NCBI GenBank assembly: GCA_001303955.1
Contig: LJUP01000014.1
Span: 1-32,960 of the forward strand
Source of the DNA: Bacteroides sp. SM23_62
Lineage (GTDB): Bacteria > Bacteroidota > Bacteroidia > Bacteroidales > SM23-62
Length of the DNA stretch: 32,960 bases
Reading direction: 5' to 3'
In this document: in pieces, positions 25,454 through 32,960 of the stretch
Layout of the letters: each line of letters begins with the position of its first letter
Numbering within the stretch: position 1 is the first letter of the stretch
Program-made: the position numbers and the translations under genes
The notes under the pieces: generated by a model
Told to the model about the DNA's origin: nothing
The model's input: only the letters and a program-made list of their open reading frames with translations
The model's database searches: none

Positions 25454-26248
25454 ATGAAAGCCTGCATTTTTGACATAAAACGATTTGCCGTCCACGACGG
25501 TCCAGGCATCCGCACTACGGTGTTTTTTAAGGGTTGTCCGCTAAATTGCTCGTGGTGCCATAATCCTGAGGGGATATCGCCTGATATTGAGCATTATACT
25601 GTGCAAAATACATTCGACGGAGTCAGCCTGGTGAAGGAACTTATAATCGGCCGCTGGATAACACTGGATGAGCTTATGGTGGAACTCGAAAAGGACAGGA
25701 TCTTTATGGAGGAATCAGGTGGAGGGGTAACCTTCTCAGGTGGTGAGCCCCTGATGCAACATGAAGCGGTATTTGCCCTTTTACAAAATTGCAGGGAGCG
25801 AAAGATACATACAGCATTGGATACAAGTGGATTTGCATCCGAAAGGATCCTTCGAAAAGCCACAGAGCTGGCCGATCTTATCCTGTATGATCTGAAATCA
25901 CTGGATGATAAGATACACAAGAAGCATACCGGTCTGTCCAATAAAAAGATCCTGGAGAATCTGGAGATTGCCCTGAAAGGAAAAGCCAGGGTAGTGCTCA
26001 GGATCCCTCTGGTATCAGGATTCAATAACAGACCTGTGGATCATCAGCAGCTGATAGCCTACCTGGAAAGCCTGGATAACCTGGATCAGGTTGACATATT
26101 GCCTTATCATCCATTTGGCACCCAGAAATATAAAAGATTTCATAAAAAAAACAGGCAAAACGGGTTTGGGATTCCCCCTGGGGAGAAAGTTATTGCACTG
26201 AAAGAGGGACTGATTGATGCCGGTTTTGAAGTTAATATCGGAGGTTGA
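25454..26248 (+). CDS. Glycyl-radical enzyme activating enzyme (radical SAM)
   Basis: 264 residues. It reduces S-adenosylmethionine at a [4Fe-4S] cluster and abstracts H from the Gly of its partner enzyme. The cluster motif is Cys28-x3-Cys32-x2-Cys35 (CPLNCSWCHNPEG), the SAM-binding motif is SGGEP, and the DGPGIRT motif (15-21) is typical of activases. Most activases of dehydratase-type glycyl radical enzymes have an inserted ferredoxin domain with eight extra Cys after CxxxCxxC; here the linker (residues 36 to about 90) has none, as in pyruvate formate-lyase activase. It is translated just before its target, with one base between stop (26246-26248) and next ATG (26250). Confidence 0.93.
   Translation: MKACIFDIKRFAVHDGPGIRTTVFFKGCPLNCSWCHNPEGISPDIEHYTVQNTFDGVSLVKELIIGRWITLDELMVELEKDRIFMEESGGGVTFSGGEPLMQHEAVFALLQNCRERKIHTALDTSGFASERILRKATELADLILYDLKSLDDKIHKKHTGLSNKKILENLEIALKGKARVVLRIPLVSGFNNRPVDHQQLIAYLESLDNLDQVDILPYHPFGTQKYKRFHKKNRQNGFGIPPGEKVIALKEGLIDAGFEVNIGG
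26240..26244 (+). promoter_or_regulatory. Shine-Dalgarno site that decides the GRE start
   Basis: GGAGG lies 5 bases before the ATG at 26250 and supports this start over the in-frame upstream ATG at 26214. It is inside the 3' end of the activase gene, so the two proteins are likely coupled. Confidence 0.75.
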
Positions 26249-26249
26249 T

Positions 26250-28613
26250 ATGAATAAAAGAATAAAAAAATTACTTGATCAAAGCCTGAATGCCGATAAC
26301 CGGTTGTCCGCCGAACGCGGATTGCTGGTAACCCGCTTCTATCAGGATGAAAGTATCCAGCATCTTTCAAGACCGGTGCAGCGGGGGCGTTGTTTTAAAT
26401 ATATCCTTGCACACAAGGAGATCTGCATCAATGAAGGGGAGCTGATCGTAGGTGAACGGGGACCAGCACCCAAGTCAACACCTACTTACCCTGAGATCTG
26501 TATCCATACACTGAAGGACCTTGATATCCTGGATGCAAGAGAAAAAGTATCTTTCAGCGTGGATGCTCAAACCAGGAAATCCTTTGAGGAAGATATCATA
26601 CCCTTCTGGACAGGGAACAGCAACCGTGACAGGATCATGGCCAAGTTGCCTTCACAATGGCATAATGCCTATCGTGCCGGGATTTTTACAGAATTCCAGG
26701 AACAGCGTGCCCCGGGACATACTGTCCTCGGTGATAAGATATACCACAAAGGAATGCAGGATATCATCAATGATATCGAGGTGGCTTTAGCGGCTCTCGA
26801 TTTCCTGAACGACCCTGCAGCCATCCGCAAACAGGAGGAATTAACAGCCATGGAAATTACGGCCCGCGCCCTGATTTCATTTGCCGAACGACATGCTGCA
26901 GCACTGGAAAGCATGGCGGGGAAGGAGAAAAGCAGGGATAGGAAGGCTGAACTGCTGGAGATGGCAGGGATATGCAGGAAGGTACCTGCAAATAAACCGG
27001 ATACATTCCATGAGGCCCTTCAATATTACTGGTTCGTGCACCTTGGTGTGATCACGGAACTGAATCCCTGGGATTCCTTCAATCCCGGAAGGCTGGACCA
27101 GCATCTTTATCCCTTTTACCAGCGTGGACTCGAAGATGGTAGCCTGAATCAGGAATCTGCCAGGGAATTACTCCAGTCCTTCTGGGTGAAATTCAATAAT
27201 CACCCCTCTCCTCCAAAAGTGGGTGTAACAGCTGAAGAAAGCAATACCTACACGGATTTCAGCCTGATCAATTTAGGTGGACTGGACGCCGAAGGGAACG
27301 ATGCCGTGAATGAGCTTACTTACCTGCTGCTTGAAGTGATCAAGGAAATGCGGATACTCCAGCCCGGTAGCATGGTCCAGATAAGCAGGAAGAATCCCGA
27401 CGATTTTGTGAAGAAAGCACTGGATATCATTAAAACAGGTTTCGGCCAGCCTTCCTGTTTCAATACGGATGCCATCATACAGGAAATGTCCAGGCAGGGA
27501 AAATCCCTGCAGGACGCGCGAAGGGGAGGGGCGAGCGGATGCGTGGAAACGGGCGCTTTCGGGGTGGAGTGCTATATCCTCACCGGGTATTTCAACCTGC
27601 CGAAAGTTCTGGAAATAACCCTTAACAATGGGACGGATCCACGTACAGGCAAAAAGATTGGCCTCGAAACCGGTGATCCGGTGACATTCAAGAATTTTAA
27701 TGAGTTCATGAGGGCTTTTGACAAGCAGCTCAGACATTTCATTGATATAAAAGTCACGGGCAGCAACATCATTGAGGAGGTTTTTGCCAGTGAATTGCCC
27801 GTACCTTTCCTGTCACTCTTGATCGATGATTGCATTGCCAATGGCCAGGATTATAATGCCGGCGGGGCAAGGTACAATACCAACTATATACAGGGCGTAG
27901 GGACAGGAAGCGTAACTGACAGCCTGGCGGCGATAAAATATCATGTCTTCGAGGAGAAAACCCTGACAATGGATGAATTGCTGAATATACTGGGGGATGA
28001 TTTCAGGGGACATGAGTCCTTCCGCTACGATCTGCTTAATGAAACCCCGAAATTCGGCAATGATGATGATTATGCCGATGACATTTTAAGAGAGGTTTTT
28101 GAATATTACTTCGGTGCTGTTGACGGTCGCATAAGTCCCAGGGGTGCCACCTACCGCATCAATCTCTTACCGACCACGAGCCATATCTATTTCGGTAAAA
28201 TGACCGGTGCCCTGCCCGATGGCAGGAAATCCGGAGAACCTTTATCCGAAGGGATATCCCCGGTCCAAGGGGCAGACCGTTTTGGTCCCACTGCCGTCCT
28301 GAAATCGGCTGCTAAAATAGATCACCTGCGTACCGGCGGTACATTGCTGAACCAGAAATTTACCCCTTCATTCCTTGATTCAGAGGAGGGAATCGATAAG
28401 GTGACCCGGCTGATCAGAAGTTATTTCAAGATGAACGGGCATCATATTCAATTCAATGTCGTTACAGCTGAAACGCTGCGCAAGGCACAGCAGGAACCCG
28501 AGAAGTACCGGGACCTGATCGTACGCGTGGCCGGGTATAGCGATTACTTCAATGATCTGGGCAGGGACCTGCAGGACGAAATAATCAGGCGGACCGAGCA
28601 TGAAGCTTACTGA
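26250..28613 (+). CDS. hypD: Glycyl radical enzyme closely resembling trans-4-hydroxy-L-proline dehydratase
   Basis: 787 residues. HypD removes water from trans-4-hydroxy-L-proline to give pyrroline-5-carboxylate. Thiyl Cys431 and Glu433 lie in GASGCVETG (the CxE motif; HypD has GCVETG where most dehydratases have GCVEP) and the radical Gly762 is in RVAGYSDYF. Offset by three, these equal Cys434, Glu436 and Gly765 of Clostridioides HypD. The other HypD pocket residues I recall also map with the same offset: His157 (GHTV), Asp275 (PWDSF), Ser331, Asp336 and Phe337 (TYTDF), Tyr447, Thr642 (PTTSH). So the pocket appears intact. Strictly anaerobic. Known HypD genes sit with an activase and often with ProC; here the neighbours are carbohydrate-type genes. 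A relative with another cyclic substrate remains possible. Confidence 0.85.
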   Translation: MNKRIKKLLDQSLNADNRLSAERGLLVTRFYQDESIQHLSRPVQRGRCFKYILAHKEICINEGELIVGERGPAPKSTPTYPEICIHTLKDLDILDAREKVSFSVDAQTRKSFEEDIIPFWTGNSNRDRIMAKLPSQWHNAYRAGIFTEFQEQRAPGHTVLGDKIYHKGMQDIINDIEVALAALDFLNDPAAIRKQEELTAMEITARALISFAERHAAALESMAGKEKSRDRKAELLEMAGICRKVPANKPDTFHEALQYYWFVHLGVITELNPWDSFNPGRLDQHLYPFYQRGLEDGSLNQESARELLQSFWVKFNNHPSPPKVGVTAEESNTYTDFSLINLGGLDAEGNDAVNELTYLLLEVIKEMRILQPGSMVQISRKNPDDFVKKALDIIKTGFGQPSCFNTDAIIQEMSRQGKSLQDARRGGASGCVETGAFGVECYILTGYFNLPKVLEITLNNGTDPRTGKKIGLETGDPVTFKNFNEFMRAFDKQLRHFIDIKVTGSNIIEEVFASELPVPFLSLLIDDCIANGQDYNAGGARYNTNYIQGVGTGSVTDSLAAIKYHVFEEKTLTMDELLNILGDDFRGHESFRYDLLNETPKFGNDDDYADDILREVFEYYFGAVDGRISPRGATYRINLLPTTSHIYFGKMTGALPDGRKSGEPLSEGISPVQGADRFGPTAVLKSAAKIDHLRTGGTLLNQKFTPSFLDSEEGIDKVTRLIRSYFKMNGHHIQFNVVTAETLRKAQQEPEKYRDLIVRVAGYSDYFNDLGRDLQDEIIRRTEHEAY

Positions 28614-28655
28614 TCCTGGGATACATGACACCTGACCACAAACATTCTCCCAGGA
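28614..28655 (+). repeat. Perfect 8-bp inverted repeat after the GRE gene
   Basis: TCCTGGGA (28614-28621) and TCCCAGGA (28648-28655) with a 26-nt loop begin directly after the GRE stop. No T run follows. In a 100-base gap inside the operon this may separate high expression of the activase and GRE from the downstream genes (partial terminator or 3' processing site). Confidence 0.45.
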
Positions 28656-28713
28656 CATATATTCTTTCACTCGGGCTGGGATAATATCAGGTAATGAGTA
28701 TATTTATGGCTTC

Positions 28714-29532
28714 ATGAACAGGTTGTGCATTCATAGTATTACAAACAAGCCCTGGAATCTCGATACCCTGATAGAAAAATATAACGGTTACAATGTCCCG
28801 GCCCTGACCATCTGGGAGGATGCCATTGAGGGACTTGGTGCCAAAAGGGCAAGGGACACATTAGCCAGAAGCGGACTGGAAATTGTTTCCTATTGCAGGG
28901 CTGGTTTTTTCCCAGACCGGGTTGCTGCGAAAAGGGCGGAAAACATCGATCGTAATAAACGGATGATTGAGGAAGCCTCAATCCTAGGTGCTCCGGTGCT
29001 TGTGCTTGTCTGCGGGGCAGACCCGGGCCAGTCTCTGGAGCATTCAAGGGACCAGATCAGGTCAGGCATTGAAACCGTTATGCCTTTTGCAGCTGATCAT
29101 AGTATAAAACTGGCCATTGAACCACTGCACCCGATGTACGCAGATACACGGTCTGCGATAAATACCCTTGCTGCCGCAAATGATATGGCAGAATATTTTG
29201 ATTCTGAATGGGTGGGCGTGGCCATTGATGTCTATCATGTATGGTGGGATCCGGAACTGAAAGACCAGATACAGCGATGCGGGAGGAACAAAAATATACT
29301 TGCTTTTCATATATGTGACTGGAAAGTACCCACGGAAGATCTTCTGCTGGACAGGGAAATAATGGGCCTGGGTTGTATCCCGGTTACTGAGATCAGCAGG
29401 TGGGTGGATGAAGCAGGATTTGACGGATTCCGGGAAGTGGAGATTTTTTCAAATCGTTACTGGAAGCAGGACCAGGATTCATTTCTCAGGAACATTATCA
29501 CAGCCTATCAGGAAACTTTTGACAAATCTTAG
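28714..29532 (+). CDS. Sugar (phosphate) isomerase/epimerase-like TIM barrel (AP-endonuclease-2 superfamily)
   Basis: 272 residues, cytoplasmic. The metal site of the superfamily is present: Glu136 in IEPLHP, Asp172 and His175 in DVYHVWW, His199 in HICDW and Glu243 in EVEIFS. Known members are xylose isomerase-like epimerases, inosose dehydratase (IolE) and 3-keto-glycoside lyases, so the reaction could be an isomerisation or a beta-elimination; substrate unknown. The loop PTEDLLLDREIMGLG (206-220) is typical for the group that occurs with Gfo/Idh and SDR genes in sugar catabolic clusters. It is followed by the Gfo/Idh gene after 6 bases. Confidence 0.88.
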   Translation: MNRLCIHSITNKPWNLDTLIEKYNGYNVPALTIWEDAIEGLGAKRARDTLARSGLEIVSYCRAGFFPDRVAAKRAENIDRNKRMIEEASILGAPVLVLVCGADPGQSLEHSRDQIRSGIETVMPFAADHSIKLAIEPLHPMYADTRSAINTLAAANDMAEYFDSEWVGVAIDVYHVWWDPELKDQIQRCGRNKNILAFHICDWKVPTEDLLLDREIMGLGCIPVTEISRWVDEAGFDGFREVEIFSNRYWKQDQDSFLRNIITAYQETFDKS

Positions 29533-29538
29533 GATGAT

Positions 29539-30696
29539 ATGAAGGAATACCGGATAGGCATCATTATGAACGGTGTTACCGGCAGGATGGGTACCAACCA
29601 GCATCTCATGAGGTCAATTGTTGAGATCATCAGGCAGGGAGGTGTAAAATTGAGTGAGGAAGAAACCATCATTCCTGATCCGGTGCTGGTGGGCAGGAAT
29701 GAAGCCAAACTTGAAAAGCTGGCTGAGATGAGTGGGATATCCAGCTATACCACCAATCTGGAGGACACATTTTCAGACAAGCACAATAAAATATACTTTG
29801 ATGCTCAGACTACCGGCCGCAGGTATGATGCGGTTAAAAAAGCCATTACCGCCGGCATGCATATCTATTGTGAAAAACCAGCCGCAATCAGTTCGGGACA
29901 GGCCCTGGAATTATATCAACTGTGCCTCCGGCATGATATTAAAAGCGGGGTTGTACAGGACAAACTCTGGCTCCCCGGGATAATCAAGCTCAAAAGGCTG
30001 ATTGAGGATCATTTTTTCGGCAGGATTTTATCTGTAAGGGGTGAATTCGGATATTGGGTATTCGAGGGCCACCGTATACCTTCCCAAAGACCCTCCTGGA
30101 ACTACAGGAAGGAGGATGATGGTGGCATTATTGTGGACATGCTGTGCCACTGGAGATACCTGCTGGATAATCTGTTCGGAAAAGTCAGATCAGTCTCCTG
30201 CCTGGGAGCCACCCATATCAAAGAAAGGGTGGATGAGCACGGACAAACCTATCAATGCACAGCAGAGGATGCGGCTTACAGCACTTTCATGCTGGATGGC
30301 GGAATCATTGTTCAATTCAATTCATCCTGGACCACAAGGGTTCGCCGGGATGATCTGCTGACCCTTCATGTTGATGGCACCGAAGGTTCAGCCGTAGCCG
30401 GTTTACGCAAGTGCTTTGTCCAGTCTTATGATAACACCCCGAGGCCTGTCTGGAATCCTGATGTTGAACAACCTATCCGGTTTCTCGATAACTGGACAGA
30501 GGTTGCAGCCGGTGAAGAACATGATAATGCCTTTAAAATTCAATGGGAACTTTTCCTGAAACATGTCATGCAGGATGATCCTTTTCCCTGGAACCTGATG
30601 GAAGGGGCCAAGGGTATACAGCTTGCCGAAAAAGGATTGGAAAGCTGGGAGAAGAGAAGATGGATTGACATTCCCGATCTTGATTATATTGAATGA
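29539..30696 (+). CDS. Gfo/Idh/MocA-family NAD(P)-dependent oxidoreductase
   Basis: 385 residues. N-terminal Rossmann fold with the altered glycine motif NGVTGRMG (11-18); EKP at 112-114 in YCEKPAA; catalytic Asp200 and His204 in DMLCHW. Family members oxidise a sugar or cyclitol hydroxyl, or reduce a ketone, with NAD(P). This subgroup starts with NGVTGRMGTNQHLMRSI and recurs next to sugar isomerase/epimerase genes, from memory. A possible role is formation of a 3-keto sugar for the neighbouring TIM-barrel enzyme. It is separated by 6 bases from the gene before and 7 from the SDR, so these three form a tight block. Confidence 0.88.
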   Translation: MKEYRIGIIMNGVTGRMGTNQHLMRSIVEIIRQGGVKLSEEETIIPDPVLVGRNEAKLEKLAEMSGISSYTTNLEDTFSDKHNKIYFDAQTTGRRYDAVKKAITAGMHIYCEKPAAISSGQALELYQLCLRHDIKSGVVQDKLWLPGIIKLKRLIEDHFFGRILSVRGEFGYWVFEGHRIPSQRPSWNYRKEDDGGIIVDMLCHWRYLLDNLFGKVRSVSCLGATHIKERVDEHGQTYQCTAEDAAYSTFMLDGGIIVQFNSSWTTRVRRDDLLTLHVDGTEGSAVAGLRKCFVQSYDNTPRPVWNPDVEQPIRFLDNWTEVAAGEEHDNAFKIQWELFLKHVMQDDPFPWNLMEGAKGIQLAEKGLESWEKRRWIDIPDLDYIE

Positions 30697-30703
30697 AACC
30701 AGC

Positions 30704-31474
30704 ATGAAAAAAGTAGCATTAATTACCGGTGGAAGTAGGGGCATTGGCCTTGGCATCGCCAGGGAACTGGTCCTCAAGGGTTTCTGTCTGGCCATCAACG
30801 GTATCCGTGAACCCGCTCAGGTTGAGGAGGTACTGGCTGAATTGGGAAGGCATGGCCCGGAAGTGAACTATTACCCAGGCCATATCGGGCATGCTGAAGA
30901 TCGTCAGCAAATCGTGGACAGGGTCCTGGAAGAGATGGGGAGGATTGACATCCTGGTGAACAATGCCGGCATCGCACCCAAAGAAAGAAAGGATATCCTG
31001 GAAACCACTGAGGAAAGTTTCGACCATGTCATCGGTGTCAATCTGAGGGGTACTTTTTTCCTCACCCAATTGGTAGCCAACCAGATGGTCAGACAAAAAA
31101 ATGAAAATGCCGGAATTTTCACTTGCATCATCAATGTTTCATCCATCTCTGCCACCATAGTCTCTGTGAACAGGGGAGAATACTGCATCTCCAAAGCTGG
31201 AACAGCCATGGTAACAGCACTGTTTGCCGCAAGGCTGGGTGAGTTTGATATCCCAGTGTATGAGATCCGGCCGGGGATCATAAGGACGGATATGACTGCA
31301 GGGGTAAAGGAAAAGTATGATAAACTGCTGGAGAATGATCTTTGTGTCCAGGCCCGCTGGGGCGAACCGGATGATGTCGGTAAAGTGGTAGCCTCACTGG
31401 CAGAGGGTAATTTTCCTTACTCAACGGGACAGGTCATTATGGTTGATGGCGGTTTAAGCTTGCCCAGATTATAA
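30704..31474 (+). CDS. Short-chain dehydrogenase/reductase (3-ketoacyl-ACP reductase-like)
   Basis: 256 residues from the ATG at 30704; a longer frame from 30623 lies inside the preceding gene and is rejected. Cofactor motif TGGSRGIG (8-15), structural NNAG (86-89), catalytic Ser146/147 and YCISK with Tyr160 and Lys164. The C-terminus ends VIMVDGGLSLPRL, typical for classical SDRs. Such genes often get a fatty-acid-synthesis annotation, but the operon context suggests oxidation or reduction of a polyol, ketose or other catabolic intermediate. With the Gfo/Idh enzyme it gives the pathway two NAD(P)-linked redox steps. Confidence 0.9.
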   Translation: MKKVALITGGSRGIGLGIARELVLKGFCLAINGIREPAQVEEVLAELGRHGPEVNYYPGHIGHAEDRQQIVDRVLEEMGRIDILVNNAGIAPKERKDILETTEESFDHVIGVNLRGTFFLTQLVANQMVRQKNENAGIFTCIINVSSISATIVSVNRGEYCISKAGTAMVTALFAARLGEFDIPVYEIRPGIIRTDMTAGVKEKYDKLLENDLCVQARWGEPDDVGKVVASLAEGNFPYSTGQVIMVDGGLSLPRL

Positions 31475-31499
31475 TAGTTACACAGATTATAATGCTACC

Positions 31500-31736
31500 A
31501 TGAAAAAATCCCAACGTAAAACCATCTACTGGCGAATTTGCATATTAACTGCTTTTCTGCTTGCGGTACTGGGTTTGTCCCCTGTGATTATCCCACCTGG
31601 TGTTTTCCAACCCAGATTCATGGGAATGCCATACTCACTTTGGTCAGGCATCCTGGTTACGCTTTGCCTTGTCATAATGACTTTCATCGGGTCAAGGGTC
31701 CATCCTGGCAGCAATCACAAAAATAAAGACCTATGA
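31500..31736 (+). CDS. Small two-helix membrane protein, DUF3311-like transporter subunit
   Basis: 78 residues: a basic N-terminus (MKKSQRKTIYW), a first hydrophobic helix (residues 13-32), a Pro-rich linker with GMPYSLW, and a second helix (about 46-64) with a polar tail. GMPYSLWSG and the spacing fit the DUF3311 family of small proteins that sit with SSS symporters. The TGA stop overlaps the symporter ATG (ATGA, 31733-31736), so translation is probably coupled and the protein likely assembles with the transporter. Confidence 0.75.
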   Translation: MKKSQRKTIYWRICILTAFLLAVLGLSPVIIPPGVFQPRFMGMPYSLWSGILVTLCLVIMTFIGSRVHPGSNHKNKDL

Positions 31737-32960
31737 TTAAGTGGTTAATAGTTCTCGGAGTCATTTATATCTCCGCACTGGGTTTCCTGGCTATCCGGAC
31801 AAAAAGAAGGACCAGGGGTACGAAGGATTTTATATTTGCCGGCTCGAACATTGGCCTGGTGATCGGTTTTATGTCCTTTGCAGCTACCCTTTTCAGTACG
31901 TTTACACTGATGGGCATGCCCGACTTTTTCAGGATACACGGCGTTGGAGCCTGGATATTCCTCGCGTTTTCTGATGGCGTAATGGTATTTTTCATTTTGT
32001 TTTTCGGTTACCATCTGCGGAAAAAAGTGGCTGCCAGGGGATTTCACGGGATCTCCCAGGTACTGCAGGATAGCTACCGGAACAAGTGGGCTGGCTATGT
32101 CTATTTTATTTGCATTTTTCTCTTCCTCATTCCCTATACAGCAATCCAGATCAGGGGAATAGCGATCTTCCTTCATGCTGCTTTCCCGGGATTTTTCCCC
32201 ATCTGGGTGTGGGCCCTGGGCATGATAGTGCTGATGCTTTTGTACAGTGAGACCGGTGGACTGAAGGCGATAATGTTTGCCGATGTTTTGCAGGGGACCA
32301 TATTGCTGATCATCGTATGGGTAATCGCCTGGAGTTGTATTGAGTCCTTCGGGAGTATGAAAGAAATGTTCACAGAGGTGGAAAGAATCGATGCCAGATT
32401 GTTATCTGTGCCTGGACCCAATGGATTGTTCAGCTTTCAGTTTCTGCTGGCATCCATGCTGGTCATTGTGCTTATCCCTGTAACCCAGCCCCAGCTTACT
32501 ACCAGGCTTGTCATCATGCAGGACCTCAGGACCACTCACCGGCTGGCCATTGCCGTTGGTTGTTTTGCCATGCTGATCATCCTGCCTACGGCTTTCATAG
32601 GTTTTTATGGTGCCGTTCGCTATCCTGAAGCCAGTACGGCAGATTTCCTTGCGGGAGTATTATTGTTCGATCAGCCTGGGTTCATTGCGGCAGCGGCCAT
32701 TATAGGGCTTATTGCTGCAGCTTTGTCCACCAGTGATTCACAGATATTTGCAATGGGATCGGAGTTACGGTCTCTGATTGCCGTCAGGGATAAAACACTG
32801 ACCAAAACACGGGTGGGCATTATCTTCTTTGCCCTGGCCGCCCTGGTTTTTTCACTCATTGCCAGTGACAGGCTTGTAATGCTTGCCAGGGTTAGTTTTG
32901 CAGGCACTGCCCTTGCCGCCCCCATGATCCTGGCGGCCATACTCCAAGAACGGCCGCCTT
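31733..32960 (+). CDS. Sodium:solute symporter (SSS family), 3'-truncated by the window
   Basis: 409 complete codons are visible and the frame stays open to base 32960, so the C-terminus is missing. About 11 hydrophobic segments are present. Conserved SSS features: FMSFAATLFSTFTLMGMPDF (about 44-63) near the first unwound helix and AALSTSDSQ with Ser332-Thr333, the Na+-site region of TM8. SSS proteins import sugars, amino acids (for example PutP, proline) or organic acids with Na+. Here it probably brings in the substrate of the GRE operon, which could be an amino acid (hydroxyproline) or a glycoside/polyol. Start chosen from the ATGA overlap with the small subunit gene. Confidence 0.9.
   Translation, partial: MIKWLIVLGVIYISALGFLAIRTKRRTRGTKDFIFAGSNIGLVIGFMSFAATLFSTFTLMGMPDFFRIHGVGAWIFLAFSDGVMVFFILFFGYHLRKKVAARGFHGISQVLQDSYRNKWAGYVYFICIFLFLIPYTAIQIRGIAIFLHAAFPGFFPIWVWALGMIVLMLLYSETGGLKAIMFADVLQGTILLIIVWVIAWSCIESFGSMKEMFTEVERIDARLLSVPGPNGLFSFQFLLASMLVIVLIPVTQPQLTTRLVIMQDLRTTHRLAIAVGCFAMLIILPTAFIGFYGAVRYPEASTADFLAGVLLFDQPGFIAAAAIIGLIAAALSTSDSQIFAMGSELRSLIAVRDKTLTKTRVGIIFFALAALVFSLIASDRLVMLARVSFAGTALAAPMILAAILQERPP

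Noticed and set aside
30704-31474. Reading the SDR as a fatty-acid synthesis FabG
   Set aside because: The motifs alone fit, but there is no acyl carrier or other fatty-acid gene nearby; the catabolic operon context makes a polyol or keto-sugar substrate more likely.
1-32960. Search for CRISPR arrays, tRNA or rRNA genes, insertion sequences, integrases and attachment sites
   Set aside because: No regularly spaced direct repeats, no cloverleaf-like or rRNA-like segments, and no transposase or recombinase motifs were noticed by eye; a tool-based scan could still find short elements.

Overview
The window looks like a chromosomal segment of an anaerobic or facultatively anaerobic member of the Bacteroidota. 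The basis is: many secreted proteins ending in outer-membrane beta-strand-like tails, a DUF5916 protein, weak Shine-Dalgarno signals, promoter-like TTTG-N20-TAnnTTTG motifs of the Bacteroidota type, and an oxygen-sensitive glycyl radical enzyme with its activase. No rRNA, tRNA, CRISPR array or insertion sequence was found. Both ends cut through genes: a Rel (p)ppGpp enzyme on the left and a sodium:solute symporter on the right.

Left part (1-6650). The 3' part of Rel is followed by envelope genes: two secreted barrel-like proteins, a PrsW-type intramembrane protease, a coupled pair on the minus strand (beta-barrel protein plus small membrane protein), a secreted protein with an apparent internal duplication, and an HtrA-like protease with no visible signal peptide, preceded by a good terminator.

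Mutagenesis cassette (6670-13607). A divergent pair is built around a 138-base AT-rich intergenic region. On the plus strand is a repressor with an XRE helix-turn-helix fused to an S24/LexA-type self-cleaving domain; the Ala-Gly cleavage site, Ser and Lys are all present. On the minus strand are a Y-family DNA polymerase with a clamp-binding motif, a short DnaE-type polymerase with a degenerate PHP site, a CHAD protein and a coiled-coil protein. This resembles an SOS-type translesion cassette without ImuA or ImuB. Two similar 15-bp dyads between the divergent genes are candidate operators.

Middle part (13693-25116). A SnoaL-like protein, an OsmC-family protein, a GNAT acetyltransferase read through two compensating homopolymer frameshifts, a DUF4846 lipoprotein, a secreted coiled-coil protein, a GNAT-like protein, a large M14 carboxypeptidase with a 33-residue membrane peptide gene 2 bases downstream, a glycosidase-like beta-propeller, a DUF5916/CBM9-like protein and, convergent behind a strong bidirectional terminator, a periplasmic thioredoxin.

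Catabolic operon (25248-32960). A promoter-like element and a leader of about 170 nt precede seven plus-strand genes: a radical-SAM activase, a glycyl radical enzyme closely resembling trans-4-hydroxy-L-proline dehydratase (HypD), a TIM-barrel sugar isomerase/epimerase, a Gfo/Idh oxidoreductase, an SDR, a DUF3311-like small membrane protein and an SSS symporter. HypD-like chemistry placed with three carbohydrate-type enzymes and a transporter, and with no proline-forming reductase visible, is the most promising candidate for an undescribed pathway in this window.
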